Shown: piece after piece, positions 1 through 12,291 of the stretch
Layout: each line of letters begins with the position of its first letter
Numbering within the stretch: position 1 is the stretch's first letter
NCBI GenBank assembly: GCA_011634665.1
Contig: WAEK01000009.1
Coordinates: forward strand, 731,001 to 795,000
Reading direction: 5' to 3'
Length of the DNA: 64,000 nucleotides
DNA from: Mortierella sp. BCC40632
Lineage: Eukaryota > Mortierellomycota > Mortierellomycetes > Mortierellales > Mortierellaceae
Program-made: the position numbers and the translations under genes
The notes under the pieces: generated by a model
Databases searched by the model: none
Seen by the model: the letters and a program-made list of their open reading frames with translations, nothing else
What the model was told of the DNA's origin: nothing

Positions 1-263
1 ACCAATACCGAGAGCCGACCGATGCTGGCTGCGTCCTTTCTCTGCTACTTCCCGCCTACCTGTTCGATCGAGGCCTGCCGGGGCTGATCCAACCAGCACC
101 GACGATCTGACGTCTTCGAAGACAGCGGAAAATCCGCTCGCTCACCCGCACCAATGCGACCGTATCCACCTCGATCCCTCACTCGCGCGATGACGACGCA
201 GCCAATGCACCGTATCATCACTATCTCAATCATCATCACTCTTGCACCACCACCACCACCACC

Positions 264-518
264 ATGACCCCTCGTCGCTACAGGAGTGGACTCAGCGACG
301 ACAGCCTCACCGAGTCGGTACTGCATCCGCTTCGATTCTCTCTTCGTCCTCGTCGTCGCTGGCGATGGCAGAACAACAGAGCCAACCGGCATCGGAGAAA
401 ACTCTACAAACCCCAGCAGAAATCACTGGTGAGATTGATTCTTCAACAGCATCCTCTGTCCTTGCAACTTCTGCTTTTCCTTCTGCGCCTTTACCGGAGC
501 CTGCTTCAATGGCCATGA
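264..518 (+). promoter_or_regulatory. Possible upstream ORF overlapping the kinase start
   Basis: An ATG at 264 opens an 84-codon frame that runs across the kinase ATG at 365 in a different frame. If the transcript starts upstream of 264, this overlapping frame would reduce initiation at 365. It may equally be chance, or an upstream exon may supply another start. Confidence 0.3.
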
Positions 519-2153
519 CCGCTACAACCACTACACCGATTCCAGTGCCAGTGCGCAAGGCTACTGCCCCCACTCCGATCGAGATGGCCTCGTCCGCCTC
601 GTCATTTATCTCGATCTCACCTTCATCTCCACTCAAGCACGCCTCCAGTTTCTTTAAACGTCGCAACTCGAACAAGCCCACAGCATTGGCACGTAAAAAG
701 TCGGGTCGTGAGACTTCGCATGGTATCTTCCATGACTTGAAGCGGTTCCTCAAGGTCCGCTCCAACTCTCTTTCTGCCTCGGCCTCCTCCTCCCCACCAC
801 AGTCGCCTACCAGCCTGGTGGCCAAGGTTGGTAGCGGAAGTGCGACAGGAAGTGTCGAGAGCGAAATGGTGACCGGTACCGAGACAGTTCATCATCTCCA
901 CAAGCACCCACACCACCGCCCCCATCGCCATCACCATCACGGCAACGCAATCGAGACGGACTTGCGCAAAAAATATGGCAAGCTGGGCAAAGTCCTCGGA
1001 AAGGGTGCCGGAGGCACCGTTCGTCTCATCACCCGTGAGTCGGACAAGAGGGTCTTTGCGATCAAGCAATTCCGTAAACGCCGGGCCAGCGAGTCAGAGC
1101 GTGCGTATATCAAAAAATTGACTTCCGAATACTGTCTGGGTTCGTCTCTTCACCATCCCAACATCATCGAGACGTTGGATATTGTTCAAGAAGGGGATAA
1201 CTTTTATGAGGTGATGGAGTTTGCCAAGTATGAACTCTTTTCTGCTGTCATGTCGAATGCCATGGACCGAGAAGAGGTGGCGTGCTGTTTCCGAGGCGTC
1301 GCGAGTGGTGTTGCCTATCTGCACGAGATGGGTGTTGCCCACCGAGATCTCAAGTTGGACAACTGTGTAATGAATGAGCGTGGTATTGTCAAGATTATCG
1401 ACTTTGGATGCTCGATGGTTTATCAGTTGCCCTTTGAGACCAAGATCCAGATGGCTACAGGTAAGCTTTTTTCTTTTTTCTTTTTTCTTTTTCTTTAGTC
1501 AATACTTGCTCGGGTTTTCGTAGGCCAATGAAGAACGAAGTAACTCATCTTCTCCCTTCCCCGATCTCTTTTTAGGTGTCTCTGGCTCGGACCCATATAT
1601 TGCTCCTGAAGTGTTTTTGACCGAAGAACATGACCCACGAATGGCCGATGTCTGGTCCTTGGGCATCATCTTTGTCTGCATGACCCTTCGTCGTTTCCCT
1701 TGGAAGTTGGCCCGGGTTGATGTTGATCCTTCGTTTGAGGCCTACTTGAATGCCAGTGGATCGGGCAAGGCACGTCTGTTGAAGCTCCTTCCACGTGAGT
1801 CGCGAAACATCATTGGTCGTATGTTGGAGGTTGATCCTTCCAAGCGTGCCTTGATGACCGAGGTCATGGAAAATGAATGGATCAAGTCCATTGATGGTTG
1901 TACTATCGGTGTTTCGAGCCTGTACCACATGCACCATTTGGGCGATGACCCTTTTGCGATCTGGAACCCAGACCCCAAGCGCAGACCTGACTGTTCCTGT
2001 GAAGAGGACAATTCGTGTTCAGAGGTGGAGGGTGATTGTGACGAGGCTGAGACCAAGGCGGATGTCAAGAAGATTGAGTCGACAATTGCCAGGCCTGTGG
2101 TCCCGTCGATGGTCGCCTCTTCGAACCAGGTTCCCGTGGCCCCAGTCCATTAA
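365..2153 (+). CDS. HAL4/SAT4-type serine/threonine protein kinase
   Basis: Two exons, 365..1460 and 1576..2153, give 557 residues. The join restores the activation segment ([16 protein letters not shown]) in frame. Kinase signatures are visible: glycine-rich loop GKGAGGTV near residue 212, AIKQF lysine, HRDLKLDN catalytic loop near 325, DFG near 345, and the GSDPYIAPE and ADVWSLGI segments. The SDPYIAPE form and the long Ser/His-rich basic N-terminus are typical of the fungal HAL/NPR kinase group, which controls potassium transporters and nutrient permeases at the plasma membrane. The first in-frame ATG is at 365. The frame is open back to 242 and would encode a His run, but has only non-ATG starts there. 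Function is inferred from family. Confidence 0.85.
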
Positions 2154-2588
2154 TACACACCCTTCCCCCCCCCTCGATTATTTTTCTTTCTACTCACAAC
2201 CCACAACCACCACACCGCTCTCAATGTAGAATAGCACAACGTTGCATGTAAAATTATACCAGACTTCATATAAAATTGTTACGATATGTGAGCACTCTTT
2301 TGCTCTTTCACTTCCACTGAAGTTTGAGATAGTCATAAAAACAGTCGAGTACCAGTTCCTTGGATAACTGAGCTCTCTAAGGGAGGAGGAGCGGACGACA
2401 TCTCTCTCTCTCTCTCTTGATGACGACATTGGGAAGGGTGATGATGGCTTTGTGAACGTGGATGCGAGACAGAGATTTCTATGCAGGTCACTGTTTTTTT
2501 GATGTGTCCTTTTGGTTGTAGTCAGGGGGGCTACAGCCAAAAGAGTCAACTAACTCTGTACTCTGGAAATGAGCTACGCTTTCTATTC

Positions 2589-2619
<31 letters not shown>

Positions 2620-3380
2620 TTTTGGACGAATCTATCCGCGGAACAGTACGATGAGTTTCTATCCGACGATACTGACCTCTCCCCCCAACGGGTTTTGAAG
2701 ATAAATTTTACACGGGGTTAGCACCGCTAATTAATCCATACACTCTCCAGCCTGGGGCCCCGGCTCCTAGAAATTTGATATCCTAGGTGGAACACCTGCT
2801 TCTATCAGTTGATTCAAAAAAAAATAATTATGATATCTTGGTGCCTGGGGCCTATAATGCCCAGTACGGCGGATAGTAATCATCGTACGGTACGGCCATC
2901 AGTTTTTTTTTATGGGTGCTGTAGGATCACGACTGTTAAGAGTTTTATGTCATTGACCAGGAGGCTGAAGAATGCAGCTCTAGATCTCAGCAGACCGCAA
3001 CTTTCTCAAACCACCCACTTCTCTCTCTAATATGAAATTTGGTCAAAAGGGTTTCCATAAAGAGTTTCATTATATCACTAGGTCCTGGACTCGGGACCTC
3101 CAAAAACTTTCATTGTAAACACAGTCTCTTTACACAGTGTCACTAAATAGAGAGTCGGCTGTATAAATCTCGTGCCCTAGACCAAAGGAAGTGGTCCTGG
3201 TTCTGTAGGTAGATATATTAACTTTGTAGTCTCATGAGAATGGCAACAGTTGAATATTGCTCCTAGCATTGGAATGATACAGTAATTCTCGTTATTCTAC
3301 TGGGGGGCCAACATTTACTGCCACTCATGATACTCTTGCTGCCACTAAACATACCTCTGTGACCCTCAGCTAAGCTCATT
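2154..3380. other. Intergenic spacer with a 27-nt T tract
   Basis: About 1.2 kb between the ends of the kinase gene and the Vps3844 gene, which converge. It contains a CT microsatellite near 2401-2418 and an uninterrupted T run at 2597-2623. I see no supported gene. Two short open frames (2190..2549 minus, 2809..3030 plus) resemble no family I know. Confidence 0.6.
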
Positions 3381-5179
3381 CTAATCTCTCTTCAACTGTG
3401 CCCTTGTTGGCCCAACAGGAACACCACCCTCGGACTGGGATCCCATCTGAAGTATAAGACCGACAGCCAGCACCACAGTCATTACCAGTCCTAATCCCAG
3501 CCAGAAAAAGAGGTGGAATTGAACTGAGATGTCGATTTTGTCGCATTGCGAACCCCCATATTGGGTTGTGCCCACTTTACTACACTTGCAGTGATAGCAG
3601 TTGGCTGCGACACTCAGGACACAACTGCCGTGCTGAGTGCATCCGTTTGTCGCCGTCTCGCAGTCAGCAACGGTTTCATAGCAGTGAGTTTGGTTCGAGA
3701 TTGGGAGTGCGCGCTTTTGGCGTGATGTCTGTTGCCGCTGTCGGTCGAGGTCCTGATTGTATTCGGATGGAAGAATGGCTGGTCCAGAGTTGGGCGACGC
3801 AAGGAAAATGGTTGTTGTGAATGTCTTGTGGATTTGTTCGAACTTCGGGATGATGGTCTTATTCCGGTCAAGAATCAAGTAGCATGGCGCAAAGAGAGAG
3901 ATACCTCAAGATTGGTTAGCTAGGGTAAAATGAATAAGGCCTCTTTTTTTTTTTTTTAAAAAAAAAAAAGACAAGCTTGGTTACCAGCTGCAAGAGTTCC
4001 TTCATTATCCCTTGGGCAGTCCTGTACTGGGGAGAATCGACACCATGCTCGCTTGCAAGAGCACTCAAGCCCTTGACGGTGAATTGGAGAAGGTTGGAAG
4101 GATCGGCTTCAGAGTGCTTATGGCCACTACTCTTCTTTCTCTGCTGTTGCTGCCCTTTATATGACTCTAAAAAGTTGCCCAAAGCGACTGATTCTTCTAG
4201 GAACAGGGCATCCGCCTGAGCGACCAAAGGGGAAAAGGCATTAGGTTAAAGAACACGCGTAGATTTGACGTCTACCAACGCAAACATCCGCTACTTCAAC
4301 TCACCTCTCGAGAGAGATCGAAAACTGTCACATCCATGTTATGGTGATTTTCTGCCACGAGTTGCTTGTTCACCTGTGCATCTCCTGACACAGAAGATTG
4401 GTGCTATCACACACGAAAAAAGGAGAGGGGGGTTGAGGTGCTGACATCGTGAACAGATACAAGGTGCAAGGGGTGAGAAGAAATAGAAGCAAAAAGTGGA
4501 TGAAGAGCTCTTACAACATTGAAAACGTATCGGTCTTCTGATGGGACATCCAAAGTCAAATCAGCAACAAGACTCTGGATGCTGTCGACATTTGATTCGT
4601 CCATGGTGAATGCTGGATCGAAAGCAGGCATGAGTTCTGATCATCAAGGTGGCCCAAAAGGAAATCACTTTAGTATTCGCTGGCTTCTCTTGAAAAGGCT
4701 GCTTCTGGCTAAAGCACAAGTTGACCCCTTCCCTATGCGCGCCTTCTCTCTCTTTCTCTCTCTCATGCCTTCTTCGTTGGGGATACGGTACCTTGAGGAT
4801 TGTTGACTCCTTCAATGACCATCACGAGGTTTCCGTCAATAGTCTCAAACAGATCCTTTCGTCCCATGCCTCGCTGTCCAAAGACTTGCTGAATGGGCCC
4901 ATGCACATCCACATAATCATCCTGAAGAGTACGACCCAAATTCAAGAGATGTGAGAGGGAAACGCGCGTCTCTTGAGTGGTAAGAGAAGGCAAATGGTCG
5001 GGGGCATTGTCGGCGCTGGGGTTGTGACGGTTACCCTGAGCGATAGCAGAAGGTCTCCCGTGGGAGAAGAAGTAGACAGTTGTCGTGGTCGAGGATAAAT
5101 GGCTGCCAGCGGAGACAGCAAGGATGCAGGCCGATAGCGCCAGCACCGAGGCTGGAAGCGAAAGCAGATGGAGCTTCAT
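3381..5179 (-). CDS. Vps3844 (DUF3844) family secretory/vacuolar sorting membrane protein
   Basis: Six exons on the minus strand keep frame: 5179..4792, 4636..4515, 4403..4305, 4215..3985, a 15-nt micro-exon 3919..3905, and 3857..3381 (about 443 residues). The start is ATG at 5179, followed by a hydrophobic signal peptide. The C-terminal domain has the cysteine pattern of Vps3844 proteins (CTQHGSC, CYHCKC, YGGSQCDK), then a single membrane segment near the C-terminus (LFFWLGLGLVMTVVL) and a short tail. Family members are ER or vacuolar-pathway type I membrane proteins. The first four exons have consensus splice sites. The micro-exon and the 3857 boundary are my reconstruction, because a direct join of exon 4 to the last exon breaks frame. 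Confidence 0.75.
3944..3969. repeat. T14-A12 homopolymer palindrome inside an intron
   Basis: Fourteen T are followed directly by twelve A, inside intron 4 of the Vps3844 gene just upstream (in gene sense) of its acceptor. A matching structure lies in an intron of the PHP-domain gene at 31813-31841. Confidence 0.9.
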
Positions 5180-6911
5180 GGTTTTTTTTTTTTTTTTTTT
5201 GGCGACGATTCTCCGTTGTTGTAAGGAGGAGTGGGGAGGGGATTAAGAGAAGAAAGGAGTGTTGTGGGCGACTCTTAACTTTGGTACAAAAAATAAGTCC
5301 CTTTCGGTAGATCCAATAAGTTAAAGCCTAGCATAATTAGCCTAGAAATGACTAAAAAGTCAGTTGAAGGTCCGGGAATAAATCTGTTCGATAACAGCTG
5401 GGTCAATGGTTACAACCTTCGAGGTGGTACTCCAGACTACACTACTACACTGGGCACCTGTAGGTGGTTTTTTATGGAGCGAGTTATCGAACTTGAACTA
5501 CAACCTGGCTCATTGAGAAACGCTGTATTTGCAGTAGACTCTCCTTCCATTCAAGTCACAAGACGTGTATACGAAGGAACTGATCCACGTGGGCTACATG
5601 TCGCCTCTCAGTCTCGTAACTCTCAACTTCTTATGTGTGAAGAGAGCCATGATGTGATATCAATACTTAAGAAGAGCCATACCGGAAGCATACCGTGTGC
5701 CTTCCATCATGACTCCGTAGATTGGTGTCACTGTGGTTGGTGACGGCTGTCGAAGATTCTATAGGAAAAAACTACACGACCTGCTGATGATGATTTAAGT
5801 TTGACAAGGCATTTGTCTTTCTAAGATATTAACAATCTCTTCTTTCGTGGCGACCGCATCGATGCCGCGTAGAACCTAAGGAAGGGCGGTTCTAATTAAG
5901 TCTACTCTTTTCTCCTCGAGGTAAAGATGGGTCATGAGAAGGGACGCCGACGACTTATGAAGATGAGGGAGGACTACATCAAACGGTTGGATCACCACAA
6001 TAAGGACTTTGGCTCTACGACCTTCTTCTATCTAAAGGTAAGATATGAATAGAAAGGAGGGGCTATCAATAATGGGATTGTAAGGCAAGAATCCATGTAT
6101 GAATCAAACTAGGATTGATCCGTCAAGCTCTCGCAGTTGACCAAAGGGAGGTTTGACTGAATGGTATCAGATGAAAGCCATTTCAGGAGCATTCTTTGTC
6201 CAGTCCTTCACTCACCGCCGAGTTTCATACTTGCAGCTGAGAAAACGCTGTTACTTATAGGTGGCTCTTGGCCTCTGCCTCTTGGATAAATGAATAGAGG
6301 AGGTAATGATTCAAATCTGTTCGGGGTTTGTAGAAGTTGTAATTGTTTTAGTAATGGAGAACGAGGGAATGATGGACCATGTACAGTTCTTGATCGAGAT
6401 TCGGGCTGGGTCAATACCTTGGACGGCGCAGCACTTCAGAAAGCAGGTCATTTTATGATTGCATGTGTAAAGTCATATCCGCCGATGAGTCTTTCCAGAT
6501 GAAGAGACGAACTAGTGGCTGTTGAACAGCATGAAGGCTGCTTTATTGTCGGATGAATTGTTTGTGTAGGCATAAGTCCCCTAGTAAGTCAGAACTACTC
6601 TTTACTTCGAACTCAACAGTTTAGCCGATCATTGAGCTACCATAGCTCAAGAAACAGCACTATCGTGGTCGCCATAAGATGGATAATGAGAGAGTAATTC
6701 CTTTGGAATGTCATGTGAAACTAAAGATGAGGAACGAGGGTTAGGCTAAGCTAGATTATCTTCATTTAGTTCTGTAAATTGCGTATGAGTATCCAATTAT
6801 AGAAGGTTTTACATGTAGGTTGCCAAGTTTTCTGTACAACGTTGCTAACGTGAACCTGCAACGCTCTTCGCTTGGAATCGTTAGTTTTGGCCCTCATCGT
6901 GTGCGTTGAGA
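5180..6911. other. Gene-poor region with orphan ORF and exon-like fragment
   Basis: No recognisable gene in 1.7 kb. A T run follows position 5180, upstream of the Vps3844 start. A 131-codon ORF with ATG at 5348 (to 5743, plus) has no family I recognise. A 111-nt stretch 5927..6037 begins with ATG and ends at a good donor (AAG then GTAAGA), and its translation is basic and hydrophilic; no continuation was found. This may be decayed coding or transposon DNA. Confidence 0.35.
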
Positions 6912-9900
6912 TTACCACCTTCGCCTCCCTCCATTATTTCCGCCGTATGCATTTTCACCCGTATGTGATCCTCCTTTGGATGAGTATCCATCCCGGGATC
7001 GATAGTCTACTCCATTGCCTCCTGGACGCTCCCCACCACCTGATCCACCCTTGTTTCCTCCGCATGCTGGAGCATTCCCTCCGCTAACATTTAAGATCTG
7101 TCCTCCTCTCCATCGTTCCACCATGAATGCAACTTTCTGCCCATACTTGCTTCCCCGTAAGCTAACCATGTGTCGCTTGATCAGCGCTGCACATGTCTCT
7201 CTATGCTGTGGTCCTGCATTCATTAGTATGTATTGCACAATGTAGTTTCCGTATTGGTCCGCTGCAATATCAATCAACGGAATTCGTGGTCGATCTGGAA
7301 TTCCGTCAGACACAATATGGATGTAGAGCGCCATGATATCCTCCTGCGTCATTTGGATCACCTTCCCATTCACTGTCACTGTCGGGGTATCGAATGAATT
7401 GTTTTCGGGTTGAGTTTGATTGTTGTTGTTGAATATGTTTCCACTTCTGTCATTGTTGTCCATGGTAGTACTGCTGTTGCTTGTATTCCCAGATACAGTC
7501 CTAGTAGGGGCCCTGATTAATGAAATGGTGGCAGCTGAGGTTGGTGTAGCTGAGGCCATACGGAGAGTTTTCTCAACCACTTTGGAGGCGTACTGATCCA
7601 AGGACAAACTAACAGCATCCTCCAGGATTCTCTGAGTCACAGCTGCCCTGTCGGATGGAAGGCCATGTTCCAGAATGTGCTGGATTACCCAGTTACCCCA
7701 CTGGCCCCTGGCGATTATGGTGACTGAATGCAGTATTTCGTCCAACACTGGGCGCTATTAAGAAATAAAAGTCCATCGTTAATTTTGCTCTGTTACCATG
7801 ACATTCAAGTTGCATCTTAAATAAACATAGTAGGAATACCTTGTCATGCTCCGCGCAGTTCTCGAAAATGTTCTGTACAACTAAACTGCCCGTTTCATCT
7901 ACAGCTACACTTGCCCACCGACCTGCTACAGCATTGTTCACATAGGTCATCACTGCAGGAGGAGCGTCAACCCAGCGAATCTCAAACACTTTTTGCCATA
8001 CATGGCACGCATATCTGTGCACAATCGTTTCTCGGATTCGTCGGAACATTTCTGTCACAATCCTTGCCTTCCATTCTTCTTCGACATTATCTAGTGCCTT
8101 TTGAACCACATGGCAGCCAAATGGATCACATGCCAATGACAAAATGTTTCCCTTCATCGCCTGTGCCAATGCATCGATTTGTTGTGGAGTCCCAAACTCG
8201 AAACAGCGTTGAATCAGGAAGTTCCCGAACCGGTTTGACATCAATGCATAAGCTTGCCCCAGAATTGCGTCAATGATCTGGACCTTGATCTCTGGTGGTG
8301 AAGTTTTGAGCTTTTGCTGAAGATGGATCGAGGCTTGTTGGTCAGTTGCCTGGAGTATCCGATCGACGCATACCTAGGTGATGAAAAAATGGACTGGTAA
8401 GTCTAACAGTCGCCTATGGGAACTTTGGTGGTTCATCTATAGAGAGAATGCTGTCCACTACTCATCTTTTACCTGGTAATCGATGTGGGGGGATTTTTCA
8501 CTATTGCGTCGATAACTACCACGGAAAGAAGGCACGCTTGGAAGTGGGTGTTGTTGATACTGCTGAAGATGGTGTTGTTGAGGCTGTGGCATTTGTGTTG
8601 AGTGTGAATATGGTTGACTGATAAAATTTGGATCGAATGAACTCGAGTGCATTGCACCTTGCTGAAAAACGCTTGGGGATGAAGGGTTAGAATCATACCC
8701 AAATCCTATGGCCTAGATTAGAGTGGGAAATTGTTTGAAAATATTTGTCAATGAGCGATAGAAATTAAAGCACTCTCATCCCGACCAGACCATTTACTTA
8801 CGTCCTCTGTCCATGATTGCGATTGTGATAATCCTCCAGGAGTATTCCAAGGGTATTGCATTTGCTGTTCAAGCGCTGGCGTATCAAAAGATCTCATCGT
8901 AGAAGAGAAGCCTCCTGAGTTCCGGTGATGTAGCGTTGGGAAGCTCGTATGGGTGTGAACTCCATGTTGGATTCCTAACACCCCTGGCCCACCACGATCA
9001 TTAAAAAGGTTTACTGGACCCACCGGATCGACTGCTGAAAAGTCAGATGACGACTCTACCACACTATTGAGGTCAATTAGCCCCTGCTTCTGATATGAAG
9101 ATTGTAAGTGTTGTTGGTGCTGGAATGATTGAGATTGTTGTTGCTGGAAAAACGACGTATAGTTATTGAGAAGCTGGCAGTTCCCGACCTTCGTACTGGG
9201 CGCGATGTTTGTCTGCTGTACCTGAGCACTACTCTGGACTGAGTTTGAGTGAGAGAGGGACAGATTTGACAACGCTGATTGTACTCCGAGAGCACTACCA
9301 AATGATAAGTTGGGCTCATATAGTTCATCTGGTGCGACATCTATGCCAGGAGCTCCTCCAGTTGTCGTGACCTCTAAAGCGCCAACTGCCGGTGAAGCTT
9401 CGTCGTCCTTTGTTGAGCACACGAGACTAAACGATGGTGATAACGATCTAAAGGATGGCATTGTTGATGATGCTGCCATGCTCCCACCGTTGGCTTGGGT
9501 GGTGACATGCGAGGTAAACTTCGATGTTGATCCTTTTAAGGTGGCCGTTGTGTCAAACCCAGATAGAGAATGTGTGACCGACGTGAAGCCTTTCAGATGC
9601 TGTAACCTCTCAATTTCCCTGTCCTTTTGTCGGATACTTCTTTGCCCCTCTTCCACCTCCAATCTCAACTTAGAGATTGTTTTCTTGAGTTGCTTAATCT
9701 CAGTAAGCTGTCTCGCGTAGGTTTGTTGTAGATTATTAGAGACAGCGCAATTGGCCTGGTCTTTCCAGTGAGGAGTGTCGAAGGTGGTGCCTTCTGCCGA
9801 AATGTTCGAGAGCAATAAACACGGCGAACTCTTGCGTCTTTGCTCCGCATGGATTGGAATAAAAGCTGAGTTCTATCAAAGTAAAGGGTGCTGACAATTA

Positions 9901-11270
9901 GACAATGGTCAAAACTATTCGTAATACTCTAAGCAGTACGAGACAGTGGTTAGTATTGACGGTGACACTCAAACCGCAGTGGCGGTTCCAGGACATCATT
10001 GAAGGGGAGTAGGGGGTGGAACATGAATAGGGTCAAGCCGCATGGAACGTGCAGCCGAGTTATGAGTAAAGGAGAGCAAAACACAAGATTCCATTACGCA
10101 CTGAAATTAGGAATGGTGATTCCTAGCCTTTGCGCAATTCCTTGCCACAAATATCCGAAGTCAAGACAAGGTCGAGAGGTGGAGCGTGGTACCATTTGAA
10201 AACGAAAAAGAAAACGAAAACGAGCAAAGTACCTCTTTGATGCTAGGTCGCTTATGATTTAGGAATTGGCGGATAGCACGCTGGATGGTCACAGCGGCTT
10301 TAGTCACTTGTGCACTTGCCCCAGCGTCTAAGTCCTTTGTCATTGTTAAAAATGATGTCGGGATTGTTTCCTTATCAGACTGGCAACCAAAAGTAGCTGG
10401 TAATTTAGCAGCTTTCCCAACTACTGCCATTGCCGAATTCTTGCTTCCAATTTGCTCGCCAGTGGTGGTGCTGGCATTGGCATTGATACTGACTTTGCTG
10501 AATTTGGGCAGATTCGATACTGATATTTTGTTGTCAGGGTTATGAGCTTTTGATGGGGTTTCCCCGAGTGAAGGAAGCTTTTTCAAGTTCCTAGCAGCCG
10601 AGAGGACTGGGTTTATGGATAAAGTCAATGTTGGGCGTAATGGCAATACGGGAAGATCGCGCTGTCGAGTCTTGACTGGGATGCATTCATAAATAAGATA
10701 TTCTTCTGTGCAGTTACCATCAGAAAGTGCTGGCTGCATGTGTTGTTCCAGACCTGGGACAAGTGTTGTTTTGCTTGCTATTGTGGTGGTAATAGACTCT
10801 GCTGTTGGGTCAGCAGCGCTTATTACTCCCTCATCTGATGATGTATTATCCAGGAACCGGCTGAAACTGTGCTCAATTGTTCGGTATCCGGCGTTCTTCG
10901 TGGACTTTTCAGATGGCCCATAATGCCGAGAAGCAGAGTTAGATTCCTGTATAGGTGCAGGCGCTAGTGGCAAAGATGAAAATTGTGGGATCCTAACACT
11001 ATTTACACCCTTGGTGTGCGGGTTCTGCTTCGGAGAAAGAACCACGTCTTGCAGTTTTATATCTGGTTGGAGGAGCCGGTGTTGATCATACTGCAGACTT
11101 CCTGGGGATGGTTGTGGTAATGGGGAGTCTGTTGCATATGACAGAGCTGCATCTACTTGATTCTGTGGAGAATACTGGTGTTGTAGAGATCGATCTGCGA
11201 GTTGAGCTGGCTGTTTGGGGATAGTGAGGAGCAGGGAGCCAGGACGCTCCTTGTACCCGTTACCCAACAT
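6912..11270 (-). CDS. Pumilio-repeat (PUF) RNA-binding protein with coiled coil; IQ-motif N-terminal exon
   Basis: Secure exons on the minus strand are 8802 back to about 9865, then 8712..8473, 8373..7840 and 7754..6912, all joined in phase 0. They encode a coiled coil (from NNLQQTYARQLTEI), a Ser/Gln-rich linker and eight or nine PUM repeats (DQQASIHLQQ, NRFGNFLIQR, DPFGCHVVQK, HRYACHVWQK, DETGSLVVQN, GQWGNWVIQH, DQYASKVVEK, DQYGNYIVQY). A Gly-rich tail follows. The layout resembles the fission-yeast meiotic coiled-coil protein Mcp2; such proteins bind mRNA 3' UTRs. An upstream ORF 11270..10233 (ATG at 11270) has an IQ motif (TIQRAIRQFL) and ends at a good donor. Because exon 2 has no ATG before the coiled coil, I join the two. 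The junction near 9866 does not keep phase with the obvious acceptor, so a small exon may be missing, or these are two genes. Confidence 0.8.
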
Positions 11271-12291
11271 GTATTATCGTTTAGCGAACAGGGAAGGTAA
11301 TTCGTTTCAAGCAGGAATAGAGGTGCAACAAAATGGAGAGGAAAGTAGCTGGAAGAGGTAAAAAAAGGAAGAAATGCAAAGCGAGTATGGTCCCAACTTG
11401 TCGTACCTTTTAACCACCTTTTTTTACTTTTCATCTTCGTTCCACTTGACTAACATCTCGTTTCTCGTGCCTGATGCCACCGAATACAGATGCCTATCTC
11501 TCCTTCGCTCAAGCACTCTCGCTTCTGCCCTTTAGCCTTCCCCCTCTCCCACACCTACTTTTTTTCATTTACACAACTCACTCTGTCAGACCATTGTTGA
11601 GCCAGAGAGGACAGCATTGGTAGGACGACATGACTACTCCATTCAGCGAGCCTCGATCTCAGTGCTAAACTAGGAAATGCCTGTCGGTCGACCCTTTTCC
11701 TTACTTTCAAAGGGGGAGGGGGCATGTTGATTCCCAAGCGTCCTTTGTTTATTCCTAAAAAGTGCTAGTAGAGTTGAGCTAGCAGTCATGACCCACCAAA
11801 CTGCGGCTCCTAGTTGGTGTAAAGCAATGAAAGAGTAGATGTGGTACTACTTAGGGTATAGGATAGATCAGGGTTGTCGAGACATCATGATCAGCACTTG
11901 GATGCTCAGAGCCAGGTATCTTATGTGAAGGAGGGACGGCGCAGAGTTAATATTTTCTATTGACTTGCACACGTGCGAATGACCTAATTTTCCTCCTTGA
12001 ATGTCCTCTTGCCGCCCTTCTGCAACTATCGCCATAGTGAACATCAAATTAACCGTTCTGTATGTGCGACCAAGTCTTTAAATCGAAGAGCACACAAAAG
12101 CTCCACGATATTGGCCTGCGCTGTAGATGCTCAACACAAATCTTGCTTTATTGTCACAAGTGGTTCCAATTTGGTCTTACAGGAAAGTCAATTTGTCAAC
12201 AGTTTAATAGGACCAGATGTCCTACAGACAGTTGGTCACGCTTTATGGTTGCCTATCTATTAGTCTGTGCGGATTGCTAATGGCAGATGTG
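11271..12291. other. Intergenic spacer
   Basis: One kilobase between the start of the PUF/IQ gene and the 3' end of GTP cyclohydrolase I. It should hold the PUF gene promoter (CT-rich near 11480-11560). No coding feature is supported. Confidence 0.6.

Noticed and set aside
242..364. Kinase start at 242 giving an N-terminal His7
   Set aside because: The codon at 242 is TTG; the first in-frame ATG is 365. Kept only as an observation.
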